A stretch of 64,000 nt of DNA from Palsa-504 sp050011155 (GTDB taxonomy: Bacteria; Actinomycetota; Actinomycetes; Streptosporangiales; Streptosporangiaceae): assembly GCA_050011155.1 (NCBI GenBank), contig JBEKJP010000039.1, positions 9,350 through 73,349 of the forward strand, written 5' to 3'. This document shows, in pieces, positions 52,696 through 61,599 of this stretch. The position numbers were made by a program, and so were the translations under genes. The number at the start of each line of letters is the position of its first letter. Within the stretch, counting starts at the first letter, position 1. The notes under the pieces are model-generated. The model did no database searches. It saw only the letters and a list, made by a program, of their open reading frames with translations, and was not told the DNA's origin.

Positions 52696-54123
52696 TTACT
52701 CAGTCCACCAGTCCTCGTCGTCCTCCTTGCCACCGCCGCCGTTGGCGCCCTGCTTGGCACCGGCCGGAGCCGGAGCCGGAGCGCCGTTGGCGGCCCGGGA
52801 CTGCGCCTGGGTCTGCGCGGGCGACACCTGGGTGGCCGAGTGGGCGGCGGCCGAGGCCTGGGCCGGCTGTACCTGGGTCGGAGCGCCGTTGCCGTTGCGC
52901 GGCGCCGTCGGCTCCGCGGCGATGGCCGGCTTGAGCGGCGGCGGGGGCGCCGCGGCCGCCATCGCGGCCTCGCCGAGCCCGCCGGGCATCTGCCCGCCGA
53001 GTAGCTGGCGGACCTGCGCCAGGTGGGTCGCGATGGAGTCCTTCTGCCTGGTCAGCTCGTCGACCTCGCGCTGGGCAGCGGCCCGGCGACGCTCGGCGTC
53101 GGCCTTGGTCTCGGCCATGAGCTGCTCGGCCTGGCCCTTGGCCCCGCTGACGATCTGGTCGGCGTTCTTCTTGGCGTTGGACACCAGCTGGCGGGCGTGC
53201 GAGTCGGCGTCGCGCCGGGTCTGGTCGGCCTGCGCGGAGGCCTTGGCCGCGCGCTGCTCGGCGGTCGACGCCCGCTGCTCGGCCTCGGAGACCAGCTTCT
53301 GCGTGGCCGACTGGGCCGCGGAGAGCCGCTCGGCCTCCTGCCGCTCGGCCTCTTCCCTGCGCGCCGCGAGCTGGATCTCGAACTCGGCCTCGGACTGCGC
53401 CCGCTGGGCTTCGCTCTCCTCCAGGATCCGCTGCGCCTGGCTGCGCATCTCGTCGGCCTGGCGCTTGGAGGTGGTCAGGATCTCGTCCCGCTCGCGCTTG
53501 GCCGTGGCCTTCAGCTGGGCCACCTCGCGCTCGGTGCTGGTGCGCAGCTTGGCGATGTCGCGCTCGGAGGCGGCCCGCTTGTCCGCGACCTCGTGGTCGG
53601 CGGTGGCACGCAGCTTGGCCACCTCGCGCTCGGTGGTGGAGGTCAGCTCGTCCGCTTCGCGCCGGGCCGTGGTCCGGATCGAGTCGGCCTCCCGCTCGGC
53701 CGCACCCCGCTGGTCATCGGTCTCGCGCTTGGCGTTGGCGCGTAGCTCGGAGGCCTCGTTCTCGGCCGCGGCGCGGAACTCCGCCGCGTCGACCTTGGCC
53801 GCCGCCTTGATCTCGTTGGCCTCGGACCTGGCCGCCTGGACGAGTTCGGTGGCCTGCTCCTCGGCCAGCCGGAGCAGTTGCTCAATGCGAGCGCCGAGGC
53901 CGGAGTAGGTGGGACGCTCCTGCTCCTGGATCTGCCGGTGCGCGTCGGCCAGTTCGCGCCGCATGGTCTGCGCGGCCTCGCGGTGCTGGCGACCCTCGGC
54001 CTCGATCTGCCTGATGTGCTCGTCAACCTGATGCCGGTCGTAACCACGCATGACCGTGGCGAACTCGCGCGGCGGGGCGTCCTCGAAGAAGTTGGTCAGC
54101 TGGGCGTCAATGTCCGATTGCAT
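52696..54123 (-). CDS. DivIVA-domain coiled-coil protein, Scy/FilP-like polarity determinant
   Basis: A 475-residue cytoskeletal protein. An N-terminal DivIVA motif (REFATVMRGYDRHQVDEHIR, about 19-38) is followed by about 300 residues of Ala/Glu/Arg coiled coil with an 11-residue-like periodicity (EREADSIRTTARREADELTS, EREVAKLRATADHEVADKRA). A Pro/Ala/Gln-rich tail ends in acidic residues. In Streptomyces, filP and scy sit beside methylmalonyl-CoA epimerase, thiolase and a MeaB-type gene, as here, so this is the counterpart of that apical-growth locus. Only one coiled-coil gene is present. Confidence 0.85.
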   Translation of the reverse strand: MQSDIDAQLTNFFEDAPPREFATVMRGYDRHQVDEHIRQIEAEGRQHREAAQTMRRELADAHRQIQEQERPTYSGLGARIEQLLRLAEEQATELVQAARSEANEIKAAAKVDAAEFRAAAENEASELRANAKRETDDQRGAAEREADSIRTTARREADELTSTTEREVAKLRATADHEVADKRAASERDIAKLRTSTEREVAQLKATAKRERDEILTTSKRQADEMRSQAQRILEESEAQRAQSEAEFEIQLAARREEAERQEAERLSAAQSATQKLVSEAEQRASTAEQRAAKASAQADQTRRDADSHARQLVSNAKKNADQIVSGAKGQAEQLMAETKADAERRRAAAQREVDELTRQKDSIATHLAQVRQLLGGQMPGGLGEAAMAAAAPPPPLKPAIAAEPTAPRNGNGAPTQVQPAQASAAAHSATQVSPAQTQAQSRAANGAPAPAPAGAKQGANGGGGKEDDEDWWTE

Positions 54124-54305
54124 ATGGCCTAATCCTGGCTCGACGTGAGGGCTTCAGATACATATACGGCGGGTGTCAGCCATGGCGGGTACGACTCTCG
54201 CCCGGTGACAGGCAGACTACTCTTACTTGGGTGGTTTCGCGGGTCCTTCGGAGTTCTCTACCCCATGCGTCCGACTAAACCCCCTTATCGCCCGTATGGG
54301 GGGGA

Positions 54306-54749
54306 TTACGCTGGGCTGACGAACTGTACGAGTTCCGTCAGCACGCCGCCCAGATCGCCTGGATGAAGGAAGGCGATGGCCGCTCCCATGGACCCGTGCC
54401 TGGGCCTTTCGTCGATCAGGCGGATGCCGGTGCCGCCGATCGCGGCCAGCGCCTCGGCGACGTCGGCGACGCCGTAGCCGACATGGTGCAGCCCCTCGCC
54501 CCGGCGGGCGATGAACTTCCCGACCGGCGTGTCCGGCCCCAGCGGCTCGAGCAGCTGGACGTAGCCGGGACGCTCCCCAGCGTCCGGGGAACCCCCGACC
54601 GCCAGCATCGCCTCGCGCACTCCCTGCTCCTGGTTCTCCTCGATGCTGACCACCTCCAAGCCGAACGTGGCCTGGTAGAGGCCCATGGCCCGGTCCAGGT
54701 CACGGCAGGCGATGCCGACGTGGTCGATGCGGGTCAGCAGAGGTAGCAC
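54306..54749 (-). CDS. mce: Methylmalonyl-CoA epimerase
   Basis: Interconverts (2S)- and (2R)-methylmalonyl-CoA, linking propionyl-CoA carboxylation to the B12-dependent mutase. A 147-residue VOC-fold protein with metal ligands in RIDHVGIACRDL (His), VQLLEPLG (Gln/Glu), GLHHVGYGVAD (His) and LTELVQF (Glu). Normal length. Divergent from the thiolase gene across 38 bases. It belongs with meaB and icmA in the same region. Confidence 0.93.
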   Translation of the reverse strand: MLPLLTRIDHVGIACRDLDRAMGLYQATFGLEVVSIEENQEQGVREAMLAVGGSPDAGERPGYVQLLEPLGPDTPVGKFIARRGEGLHHVGYGVADVAEALAAIGGTGIRLIDERPRHGSMGAAIAFLHPGDLGGVLTELVQFVSPA

Positions 54750-54787
54750 CTTATTTCCTTCCGGACACGACTAGGTATCGTGGCTGC

Positions 54788-55981
54788 ATGAGTGATTCAC
54801 GTCAGCCGGTTATCGTCGGCGGCGCCCGGACACCGTTCGGCCGCCTGCTCGGGTCTCTCGCCAGCAAGTCTGCCAGCGATCTCGGCGGCGTCGCCATCGC
54901 GGCAGCCCTCGAGCGCGCGGGCGTCGCCCCGGACCAGGCGCAGTACGTGATCATGGGGCAGGTGCTCCAGGCGGGCGCCGGGCAGATCACCGCCCGGCAG
55001 GCCGCCGTGGCGGCGGGCATCAGCATGACCGTTCCAGCGCTGACGGTGAACAAAGTGTGCCTGTCCGGCCTGGACGCCATCGCGGTCGCGTCCCAGCTGA
55101 TCCGGCTGGGGGAGTACGACGTCATCGTGGCCGGCGGGATGGAGTCCATGACCCGCGCGCCGCACCTGCTGATGAACTCCCGGGCCGGCTACAAGTACGG
55201 CCCGGTCACGGTGGAGGACTCGATGGCGCTGGACGGCCTGACCGACGCCTTCGACCACCTGTCCATGGGCGAGTCCACCGAACGGAGCGGGCGCGAGCTC
55301 GGCATTACCCGCGAGCAGCAGGACGAGTACGCCGCCCGGTCCCACCAGCGCGCCGCCGCGGCCGCGAAGAACGGCTTGTTCGCGGCCGAGCTGGCCGGCG
55401 TCCCCATCCCCCAGAGGGGCGGCGACGACCTCATCGTGACCGAAGACGAGGGCATTCGCCCCGGCACCACCGTCGAGGCCCTGGCCAGGCTCAAGCCGGC
55501 CTTTCTCAGGGATGGAACGATCACGGCCGGCACCGCGTCCCAGATCTCGGACGGCGCGGCCGCCGTCGTGGTGACGACCGTAAATTATGCCGAACGGAAT
55601 GGGCTCCGCGTCCTCGCCGAGATCGGCGCGCACGGGAACGTGGCAGGCCCGGACAACTCGCTGCACTACCAGCCCGCCAACGCGATCAAGCAGGCGCTGG
55701 GCAAGGCCGGCCTGGCCGTGTCCGACCTGGACCTGATCGAGATCAACGAAGCGTTCTCGGTGGTCGCCATCCAGTCCACGCGCGAGCTCGGCGTCGGTGC
55801 GGAGATCGTGAACGTCAACGGCGGCGCGATCGCCATCGGCCATCCGATCGGCGCCTCCGGCGCCCGGATCGCCCTGCACCTGTGCCACGAGCTCGGCCGC
55901 CGCGGCGGCGGGCTCGGCGCGGCCGCCCTGTGCGGCGGCGGCGGCCAGGGTGAGGCGCTGCTGTTCCGGGTCCGCGGCTAA
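54788..55981 (+). CDS. Acetyl-CoA C-acetyltransferase (thiolase)
   Basis: A 397-residue biosynthetic-type thiolase that condenses or cleaves acetoacetyl-CoA. The acyl-accepting cysteine is C91 in TVNKVCLSGLDAIAV. The family motif NEAFSVVAIQS and the catalytic GHPIGASGARI (His) and CGGGGQGEA (second Cys) are near the end. ATG start at 54788. The next gene, meaB, starts 4 bases after its stop, so they form an operon. Confidence 0.92.
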   Translation: MSDSRQPVIVGGARTPFGRLLGSLASKSASDLGGVAIAAALERAGVAPDQAQYVIMGQVLQAGAGQITARQAAVAAGISMTVPALTVNKVCLSGLDAIAVASQLIRLGEYDVIVAGGMESMTRAPHLLMNSRAGYKYGPVTVEDSMALDGLTDAFDHLSMGESTERSGRELGITREQQDEYAARSHQRAAAAAKNGLFAAELAGVPIPQRGGDDLIVTEDEGIRPGTTVEALARLKPAFLRDGTITAGTASQISDGAAAVVVTTVNYAERNGLRVLAEIGAHGNVAGPDNSLHYQPANAIKQALGKAGLAVSDLDLIEINEAFSVVAIQSTRELGVGAEIVNVNGGAIAIGHPIGASGARIALHLCHELGRRGGGLGAAALCGGGGQGEALLFRVRG

Positions 55982-55985
55982 CCCA

Positions 55986-56948
55986 GTGCCCGACGAACTC
56001 GACAGCGCCCCTATAGACCGGGCCCTCATAGACCGGGCCCGCAACGGGGACATCCGCGCCCTCGCCCGCCTGCTGTCGCTGGTGGAGGATGAGTCGCCGC
56101 GGGTCCGTTCGGTCATAAAAGATCTTCTCCCCGGTACCGGCGGGGCGCGGGTGATCGGCCTGACCGGCGCCCCCGGGGCCGGCAAGTCCACCGTGACCGG
56201 CGCCCTGATCAGGGCGTTCCGCCAGGCCGAACACCGGGTCGCGGTGCTCGCGGTCGACCCGAGCTCGCCGTTCACCGGCGGCGCGCTGCTCGGCGACCGG
56301 ATCCGGATGCAGGAGCACGCCACCGACGAGGGCGTCTACATCAGGTCGGTGGCCAGCCGCGGCCACCTGGGCGGCCTGGCCGCCTCGACCCCGCAGGCCG
56401 TCCGGGTGCTCGACGCGGCCGGGTTCGAGCTGATCATCATCGAGACGGTCGGCGTCGGGCAGGCCGAGGTGGCCATCGCCTCGCTGGCGGACTCGGTGGT
56501 GGTGCTGCTCGCGCCGGGGATGGGCGACGCGGTCCAGGCGGCCAAGGCCGGGATCCTGGAGGTCGCCGACCTGTTCGTGGTGAACAAGGCGGACAAGCCG
56601 GACGCCCAGCAGGTGGTCAGGGACCTGCGCAACATGGTCGCGCTGGCCGACCGGGCCCACAGTGACTCTCCGGGCTGGAAGCCGCCCATCGTCTCCACCA
56701 CGGCCACCAAGGACGAGGGGATCGGCGAGCTGACGGAACGTCTGGACCAGCACTGGTCCTGGCTCACCGCGACCGGGGAACTGAAACGGCGCCGCCAGGC
56801 CCGGGCGCGCGAGGAGCTCACCGCGCTGGCCTTCGCCGCGTTCCGCGGCCGGCTGGCCGCCAGCCGTCTCGACGAACTGGCCAGCCAGGTCGCCGAGGGC
56901 GTCCTGGATCCCTTCGGCGCCGTTGATGAGCTTCTCGACCAGCGGTAA
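55986..56948 (+). CDS. meaB: MeaB-type G3E GTPase, acyl-CoA mutase chaperone
   Basis: A 320-residue GTPase that loads and protects adenosylcobalamin-dependent acyl-CoA mutases. The P-loop is GLTGAPGAGKSTVTGALI. Then come VDPSSPFTGGALLGDRIRM, switch region ETVGVGQAEVAIASLAD, and the base-recognition NKAD in LFVVNKADKPDA. GTG start at 55986, 4 bases after the thiolase stop. Probable clients are methylmalonyl-CoA mutase and the isobutyryl-CoA mutase encoded 3 kb away. Confidence 0.92.
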   Translation: MPDELDSAPIDRALIDRARNGDIRALARLLSLVEDESPRVRSVIKDLLPGTGGARVIGLTGAPGAGKSTVTGALIRAFRQAEHRVAVLAVDPSSPFTGGALLGDRIRMQEHATDEGVYIRSVASRGHLGGLAASTPQAVRVLDAAGFELIIIETVGVGQAEVAIASLADSVVVLLAPGMGDAVQAAKAGILEVADLFVVNKADKPDAQQVVRDLRNMVALADRAHSDSPGWKPPIVSTTATKDEGIGELTERLDQHWSWLTATGELKRRRQARAREELTALAFAAFRGRLAASRLDELASQVAEGVLDPFGAVDELLDQR

Positions 56949-56963
56949 AGCTACGGTGTACCC

Positions 56964-57506
56964 GTGGGTAAGCCGCTGGAGTTGCCGTTCGACCCGATCG
57001 ACCGGGCGGCGCGGATCTGGGCCCGCCGGTTCGGTCCCTCGCCGTCGATGGCCGCGGTCACCTCGGTCATGCGCGCGCAGCAGATCCTGCTGGCCGAGCT
57101 CGACGCGCTGCTGCGGCCGTACGGGCTGACGTTCGCACGGTACGAGGCGCTGGTGCTGCTCACCTTCAGCCGGACCGGCACGCTGCCGCTCGGGATGATC
57201 GGCGAGCGGCTGATGGTGCACCCCACCAGCGTGACGAACATCATTAGCCGGCTGGAGCGGCAGCAGCTGGTCACCCGCCGGCCGAACCCGGCCGACGGGC
57301 GAGGCCGCCTGGCCGAGATCACCGCGGCCGGCCGCGACGTGGTGGAACGCGCGACCCGGGACCTGATGGCGGCGGAGTTCGGCCTGGCCGGCTTCGGGCC
57401 CGGCCAGCTGAAGGAGATCTTCGACCTGTTCCGCGAGCTGCGCCTGGCCGCCGGGGACTTCGTTCCCGAGATCCCCGAGGTTTCTGCCGACCCGGGTGAG
57501 GCCTAG
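56964..57506 (+). CDS. MarR-family transcriptional regulator
   Basis: A 180-residue regulator with a winged helix: LTFARYEALVLLTFSRTGTL, then IGERLMVHPTSVTNIISRLE (recognition helix) and the wing RRPNPADGRGRLAEITAAG. GTG start at 56964, 15 bases after meaB, so probably the last gene of thiolase-meaB-marR. It may control this acyl-CoA operon. The ligand is unknown. Confidence 0.88.
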   Translation: MGKPLELPFDPIDRAARIWARRFGPSPSMAAVTSVMRAQQILLAELDALLRPYGLTFARYEALVLLTFSRTGTLPLGMIGERLMVHPTSVTNIISRLERQQLVTRRPNPADGRGRLAEITAAGRDVVERATRDLMAAEFGLAGFGPGQLKEIFDLFRELRLAAGDFVPEIPEVSADPGEA

Positions 57507-57513
57507 GCGCCCA

Positions 57514-57544
57514 GGCCCCCGGGAGCCCTGCACTCCCCGGGGCC
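57514..57544. terminator. Hairpin between convergent MarR and propeller genes
   Basis: GGCCCCCGGGAG pairs with CTCCCCGGGGCC over 12 bases with one mismatch and a 7-base loop. It fits a bidirectional terminator. Confidence 0.6.
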
Positions 57545-57551
57545 CGGGCCC

Positions 57552-58952
57552 CTAGGAGCTGATGACCGGCGAGGGCTTCCAGGTCTGGCCGCCGTCGAAG
57601 GTGAACCAGATCGTGCCGGAGGTCGGGTCGGCGGGCAGCGCGATGCCCTGCTCGTCGGTGGTCATGCCCACGTAGCTGAACCCCCCGTTCGGCGCCGCGC
57701 CGGTCAGCGTGGCCGCCTGCCAGGCGCTGGCGCCCGCGGGCCGCAGCTCGATGCCCAGGTTGCCGGCCAGCACGGCGCTGCCCGCCGGGCTGGCGGCCAA
57801 AGAGGCGGCGAGGCCCGGGACGGGGGCCGTACCCGCCCCGGTCCAGCTGGCCCCGCCGTCGGCCGAGGAGTAGAGCAGCTTCTGCTCGGCGGCACTGCTG
57901 CCACCCGGCGGCAAGCAGGCCAGGATCAGGTCGTTCGCGCTGACCGCCCCGAGCAGTTCGGAGGGCAGTCCTGATCCGGTGGCGCAGGCGGCCGGCCGCG
58001 TGCTCGCTTGCTGCCAGGGCGCGCTGCCGTCGACCGGCCCGGCGTACAGCGTCCCGCTCGTCGTGAGCAGGTAGCCGCGGGTACCGGTGAGGACCAGCGC
58101 GGCGGGCCCGCCCGAGCCGCCGCCAGTTGAGTCGGTACCGGCCAGGCCGGTGGTGGCCGGGCCGACCGGCGCCCACGCGCCGCCGGCGGCCGAGGCGGAG
58201 TACAGGGTGACCGCGCTGCACGCGCTGGCGTACGCGGCCCCGGTCCCGGCGCACGACGCCCAGAGCGCGTACACCCGGTTGCCGACCGTCTCCAGATCCG
58301 TCACCCGCAGCCCGTGGGTTTCGACCGGCGTCCAGGTCTTACCGCCGGTATGGGTGACGAACAATCCGGGCCCGAACGCCCACCCGTCGTTCAGGTTGAG
58401 GAACCTGAGCTGGCTCACACCGGTCGCCCCGTCAGGCGCGCCGGTCAGCGGAGCGGGGACGCCGGACCAGGTCCTCCCGGCGTCGTCCGTCCGTGCGACC
58501 GAGGTGCAGTACGGCGTGGCGCAGTGGCCGGCCGCGCCGGCCTGGCCGATCACCCAGCCGGTCCGGGGACCGACGAAGGTGACGGAAGACGGCCGGAAGT
58601 CAGCCGGCACCGGCGCGGCGGTCGGGAGCGGCTGGGCCGAGTTCGCCGCCGCGGAGGATGAGCCGCTGGCTATGCCGTGGGCCGTGCGCGCGGCGGTCGA
58701 GTGCCCGGCTCCGGCGACCGGGCCCGACGTAGGGTTTTCGTTCAGCACCGGCAGGTTCACCACCTGCGGGACGGTCACCGCCGCGGCCACGATGACCGCC
58801 GCCGAGCTCGCGGTGATGGCCAGCTTGCGGAACTTGCGCCGCCGGGCCCGGCGCTTGATCAGGTCGAACGTGCCCGGCGGCGGGGCCAGCGGCTCGATCC
58901 GCTCGCTCAGCCAGTCGTCGACGTCGTCGTGGCGGTCGTGGCGGTCAGCCAT
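57552..58952 (-). CDS. Sigma-linked membrane protein with extracellular BNR-like propeller
   Basis: A 466-residue protein. An N-terminal cytoplasmic segment (DDWLSERIEPLAPPPGTFDL, then a basic RRARRRKFRK) precedes one transmembrane helix (about 46-66). The extracellular part has about 350 residues with BNR-like repeats (VARTDDAGRTWSGV, FVTHTGGKTWTPV, YSSADGGASWTGAG, FTFDGGQTWKPS). It overlaps the SigE-family sigma gene by 8 bases. The layout suggests a membrane anti-sigma or sensor whose short cytoplasmic end binds the sigma factor. No zinc-type anti-sigma motif is present, so this is inference. Confidence 0.78.
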   Translation of the reverse strand: MADRHDRHDDVDDWLSERIEPLAPPPGTFDLIKRRARRRKFRKLAITASSAAVIVAAAVTVPQVVNLPVLNENPTSGPVAGAGHSTAARTAHGIASGSSSAAANSAQPLPTAAPVPADFRPSSVTFVGPRTGWVIGQAGAAGHCATPYCTSVARTDDAGRTWSGVPAPLTGAPDGATGVSQLRFLNLNDGWAFGPGLFVTHTGGKTWTPVETHGLRVTDLETVGNRVYALWASCAGTGAAYASACSAVTLYSASAAGGAWAPVGPATTGLAGTDSTGGGSGGPAALVLTGTRGYLLTTSGTLYAGPVDGSAPWQQASTRPAACATGSGLPSELLGAVSANDLILACLPPGGSSAAEQKLLYSSADGGASWTGAGTAPVPGLAASLAASPAGSAVLAGNLGIELRPAGASAWQAATLTGAAPNGGFSYVGMTTDEQGIALPADPTSGTIWFTFDGGQTWKPSPVISS

Positions 58953-59577
58953 CGCGTTCCCCCAGCGCCGTCTTCAGCTTGCCCCGCGCCGCGAACAGGT
59001 CGGCCTTGATGGTGCCCTCCGGCCGGTGCAGCAGCGCCGCGACCTCCCGGATCCCGAACCCCCCGTAGTAGTGCAGCAGGAACGGGTCGCGCAGCCGCGG
59101 CGGCAGCGAGGCGATCAGGTTGCGCACGTCGACATCCTGCACCGGGTAGGCCACCGGGTCGGCGGCGGCGCCGGCCGTGACGCTGCGGATGGCGCGCCGC
59201 TCCCGTTCGGCCTTGCGCCAGTGGTCGCGGATCAGGTTGGTCGCGATCATGTACAGGTAGCTCTGCGGGCTCTCCACCCTGGTCCAGCGGGACAGCAGCC
59301 GGACGAACGCCTCCGACGCGATCTCGTGCGCGGTGTCGTCGTCGTCGACCAGCCGCCTGACCCACCCGGCCAGCTTGGGATAGGCCCCCTTGAACAGTTC
59401 CTCGGCCGCGTCCGCGTCAACCTCGGTCACGCTGCCCACCGGATCTCCCTCGATGACGTTCCCGGCAGGTGGGAACAGCGTGGGCTGACGTTCCTGGCGC
59501 CCCGCGGGCCGGTCCGGCATCAAGATCATGCGCGGGCCGGTCGGGGCGTCCTCGAGAACACCCGTGTGATACGGCAA
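58945..59577 (-). CDS. SigE-family ECF RNA polymerase sigma factor
   Basis: Up to 210 residues. Region 2 has ELFKGAYPKLAGWVRRLVDD, then AHEIASEAFVRLLSRW and SYLYMIATNLIRDHWRK. Region 4 has ASLPPRLRDPFLLHYYGGFG, then EVAALLHRPEGTIKADLFAA. The start is uncertain: TTG at 59577 or ATG at 59529. It is coupled to the propeller membrane protein, its likely regulator. Target promoters are unknown. Confidence 0.88.
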   Translation of the reverse strand: MPYHTGVLEDAPTGPRMILMPDRPAGRQERQPTLFPPAGNVIEGDPVGSVTEVDADAAEELFKGAYPKLAGWVRRLVDDDDTAHEIASEAFVRLLSRWTRVESPQSYLYMIATNLIRDHWRKAERERRAIRSVTAGAAADPVAYPVQDVDVRNLIASLPPRLRDPFLLHYYGGFGIREVAALLHRPEGTIKADLFAARGKLKTALGERDG

Positions 59578-59646
59578 CTTCTACCACATTCCCTGCCCGG
59601 TGACGTTACTCACCGGAGCCTGCTCGTTGCCTACGGCTCACCTGGA

Positions 59647-59673
59647 CCAGCCCGGCCGATCGGGCCGGGCTGG
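59647..59673. repeat. 11-bp inverted repeat with short centre
   Basis: CCAGCCCGGCC and GGCCGGGCTGG around gatcg. Its position in a divergent promoter region is odd for a terminator; it may be an operator or a relic. Confidence 0.5.
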
Positions 59674-59879
59674 CCTAGCCGCCGCCTGAACTGGCTGGCC
59701 TCCTCGGGCTCGGGCTGAGCCCTCAGTGTCTGGCCCGGGCGCGCCCCCGTGACGTCCGGGCCCCGCTGGTGCGCGAGGCCGTACTAGCCTCGCGCTCTTA
59801 ACAGACGATGCAGCGGGCTCATCGGTTGCACAGAAATTTCTTTTTTTTCCTGACGTGCCCGACGGGCTACACTAAAAAA

Positions 59880-59899
59880 ATAGTAGGACGTCCTACTAT
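59880..59899. promoter_or_regulatory. Perfect 20-bp operator-like palindrome at the icmA promoter
   Basis: atagtaggacgtcctactat, symmetric without mismatch, 29 bases before the icmA ATG and just after tacactaaaaaaa. The size and position match a TetR-type repressor operator. No TetR gene is in the window. Confidence 0.75.
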
Positions 59900-59928
59900 C
59901 TCGGGGCGCATCTTCCGGAGGCGAGATC

Positions 59929-61599
59929 ATGGACGAGGGACGAGAGCGCTGGCAGCGCCGGTTCGGGGCGGCGGCCCAGTCCAAGGGGGCGGTGCGCGAC
60001 GCGGACTTCACCACCTTGTCCGGGCTCGAGGTCGACCCGGTCTACGGGCCGCCGGACGACGCGCCGGTCCCGGAGCGCATCGGCTGGCCGGGGGAGTTCC
60101 CTTACACCCGCGGCATCCACGCCACCGGGTACCGCGGCAAGCCGTGGACGATCCGCCAGTTCTCCGGGTTCGGCAACGCCCAGCAGACCAACGAGCGGTA
60201 CAAGATGCTGCTGGCGGCCGGCGGCGCGGGCCTGTCGGTGGCCTTCGACATGCCGACCTTGATGGGCTGCGACTCCGACGACCCGCGCTCGCTGGGTGAG
60301 GTCGGGCACTGCGGCGTGGCCATCGACTCGGCCGCCGACATGGACGTGCTGTTCGACGGCATCGACCTGGCCGGCACCACCACCTCGATGACGATCAGCG
60401 GCCCGGCCGTGCCGGTCTTCTGCATGTACCTGGTGGCCGCCGAGCGCCAGGGCGCGGACCTGTCCAAGCTGGACGGCACCCTGCAGACGGACATCTTCAA
60501 GGAGTACATCGCGCAGAAGGAGTGGCTGTTCGAGCCGCGCCCGCACCTGCGCCTCATCGGCGACCTGATGGAGTACTGCGGCGAGAACATCCCCCGGTAC
60601 AAGCCGCTGTCCGTGTCCGGCTACCACATCAGGGAAGCCGGCTCCACGGCCGCCCAGGAGCTGGCGTTCACGCTGGCCGACGGGTTCGGCTACGTGGAGC
60701 TCGGCCTGTCCCGCGGCCTGGACGTGGACGCCTTCGCGCCGGGCCTGTCCTTCTTCTTCGACGCGCACATCGACTTCTTCGAGGAGATCGCCAAGTTCCG
60801 CGCCGCCCGCCGGATCTGGGCCCGGTGGCTGCGCGACGTCTATGGCGCCAAGACCGAGCGGGCCCAGTGGCTGCGCTTCCACACCCAGACCGCCGGCGTC
60901 TCGCTGACCGCCCCGCAGCCGGACAACAACATCGTCCGCACCGCGGTCGAGGCGCTGGCCGCCGTGCTCGGCGGGACCAACTCGCTGCACACCAACGCGC
61001 TGGACGAGGTGCTCGCCCTGCCCGGGCCGGCCGCGGCCGAGACCGCCCTGCGCACCCAGCAGGTCATCATGGAAGAGACCGGCGTGATGAACGTCGCCGA
61101 CCCGCTCGGCGGCTCCTGGTACGTCGAGGCGCTGACCGACCGCATCGAGGCCGAGGCGGAGGCCGTCTTCGCCCGGATCCGCGAGATGAGCTCGGACGGC
61201 TCGATGACCGACGGGATCCTGACCGGCATCGAGAGCGGCTGGTTCACCGGCGAGATCGCCGAGGCCGCGTTCACCTACCAGCAGCAGCTGGAGAAGGGCG
61301 AGAAGAAGATCGTCGGCGTGAACTGCCACACCGGCACGGTGGCCGAGCCGCTGGAGATCCTCCGGATCAGCCCCGAGGTCGAGCGCGAGCAGGTCCGCGT
61401 CCTGTCCGGCCGCCGGACCGCCCGCGACGAGCAAGCCGTCACCGCCGCCCTGTCCGCCCTGGTCACCGCCGCCCGCACCGACGACGCCAACCTGGTCCCG
61501 CCGATGCTCGACGCCGCCCGCGCCGAAGCCACCCTCGGCGAGATCTGCGACGCCCTCCGCGCCGAATGGGGCTCCTACACCGAACCCGCCGCCTTCTAA
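59929..61599 (+). CDS. icmA: Isobutyryl-CoA mutase large subunit (IcmA)
   Basis: The coenzyme-B12 mutase subunit that interconverts isobutyryl-CoA and n-butyryl-CoA with a separate B12-binding small subunit. 556 residues of TIM-barrel type, without a cobalamin domain. Specificity residues separate it from methylmalonyl-CoA mutase: F78 in WTIRQFSGFGNAQQTNERYK (Tyr in MCM) and Q196 in DIFKEYIAQKEWLF (Arg in MCM). Length and sequence match Streptomyces IcmA. ATG at 59929 with ggaggcg upstream. icmB is not in the window. MeaB 3 kb upstream may serve it. Confidence 0.92.
   Translation: MDEGRERWQRRFGAAAQSKGAVRDADFTTLSGLEVDPVYGPPDDAPVPERIGWPGEFPYTRGIHATGYRGKPWTIRQFSGFGNAQQTNERYKMLLAAGGAGLSVAFDMPTLMGCDSDDPRSLGEVGHCGVAIDSAADMDVLFDGIDLAGTTTSMTISGPAVPVFCMYLVAAERQGADLSKLDGTLQTDIFKEYIAQKEWLFEPRPHLRLIGDLMEYCGENIPRYKPLSVSGYHIREAGSTAAQELAFTLADGFGYVELGLSRGLDVDAFAPGLSFFFDAHIDFFEEIAKFRAARRIWARWLRDVYGAKTERAQWLRFHTQTAGVSLTAPQPDNNIVRTAVEALAAVLGGTNSLHTNALDEVLALPGPAAAETALRTQQVIMEETGVMNVADPLGGSWYVEALTDRIEAEAEAVFARIREMSSDGSMTDGILTGIESGWFTGEIAEAAFTYQQQLEKGEKKIVGVNCHTGTVAEPLEILRISPEVEREQVRVLSGRRTARDEQAVTAALSALVTAARTDDANLVPPMLDAARAEATLGEICDALRAEWGSYTEPAAF

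Larger units (their letters stand above)
59578..59928. other. Divergent regulatory region of sigma gene and icmA
   Basis: 351 bases without a gene. It contains a near-perfect GC palindrome (59647-59673), and an unusual homopolymer-rich stretch with T8 (59841-59848) and A7 (59874-59880). A perfect 20-bp palindrome overlaps the icmA promoter zone. tacact near 59870 is a possible -10. Confidence 0.6.

Noticed and set aside
55815..57533. A 572-codon minus-strand frame across meaB and marR
   Set aside because: Antisense shadow of two clear genes; composition is typical of non-coding frames.
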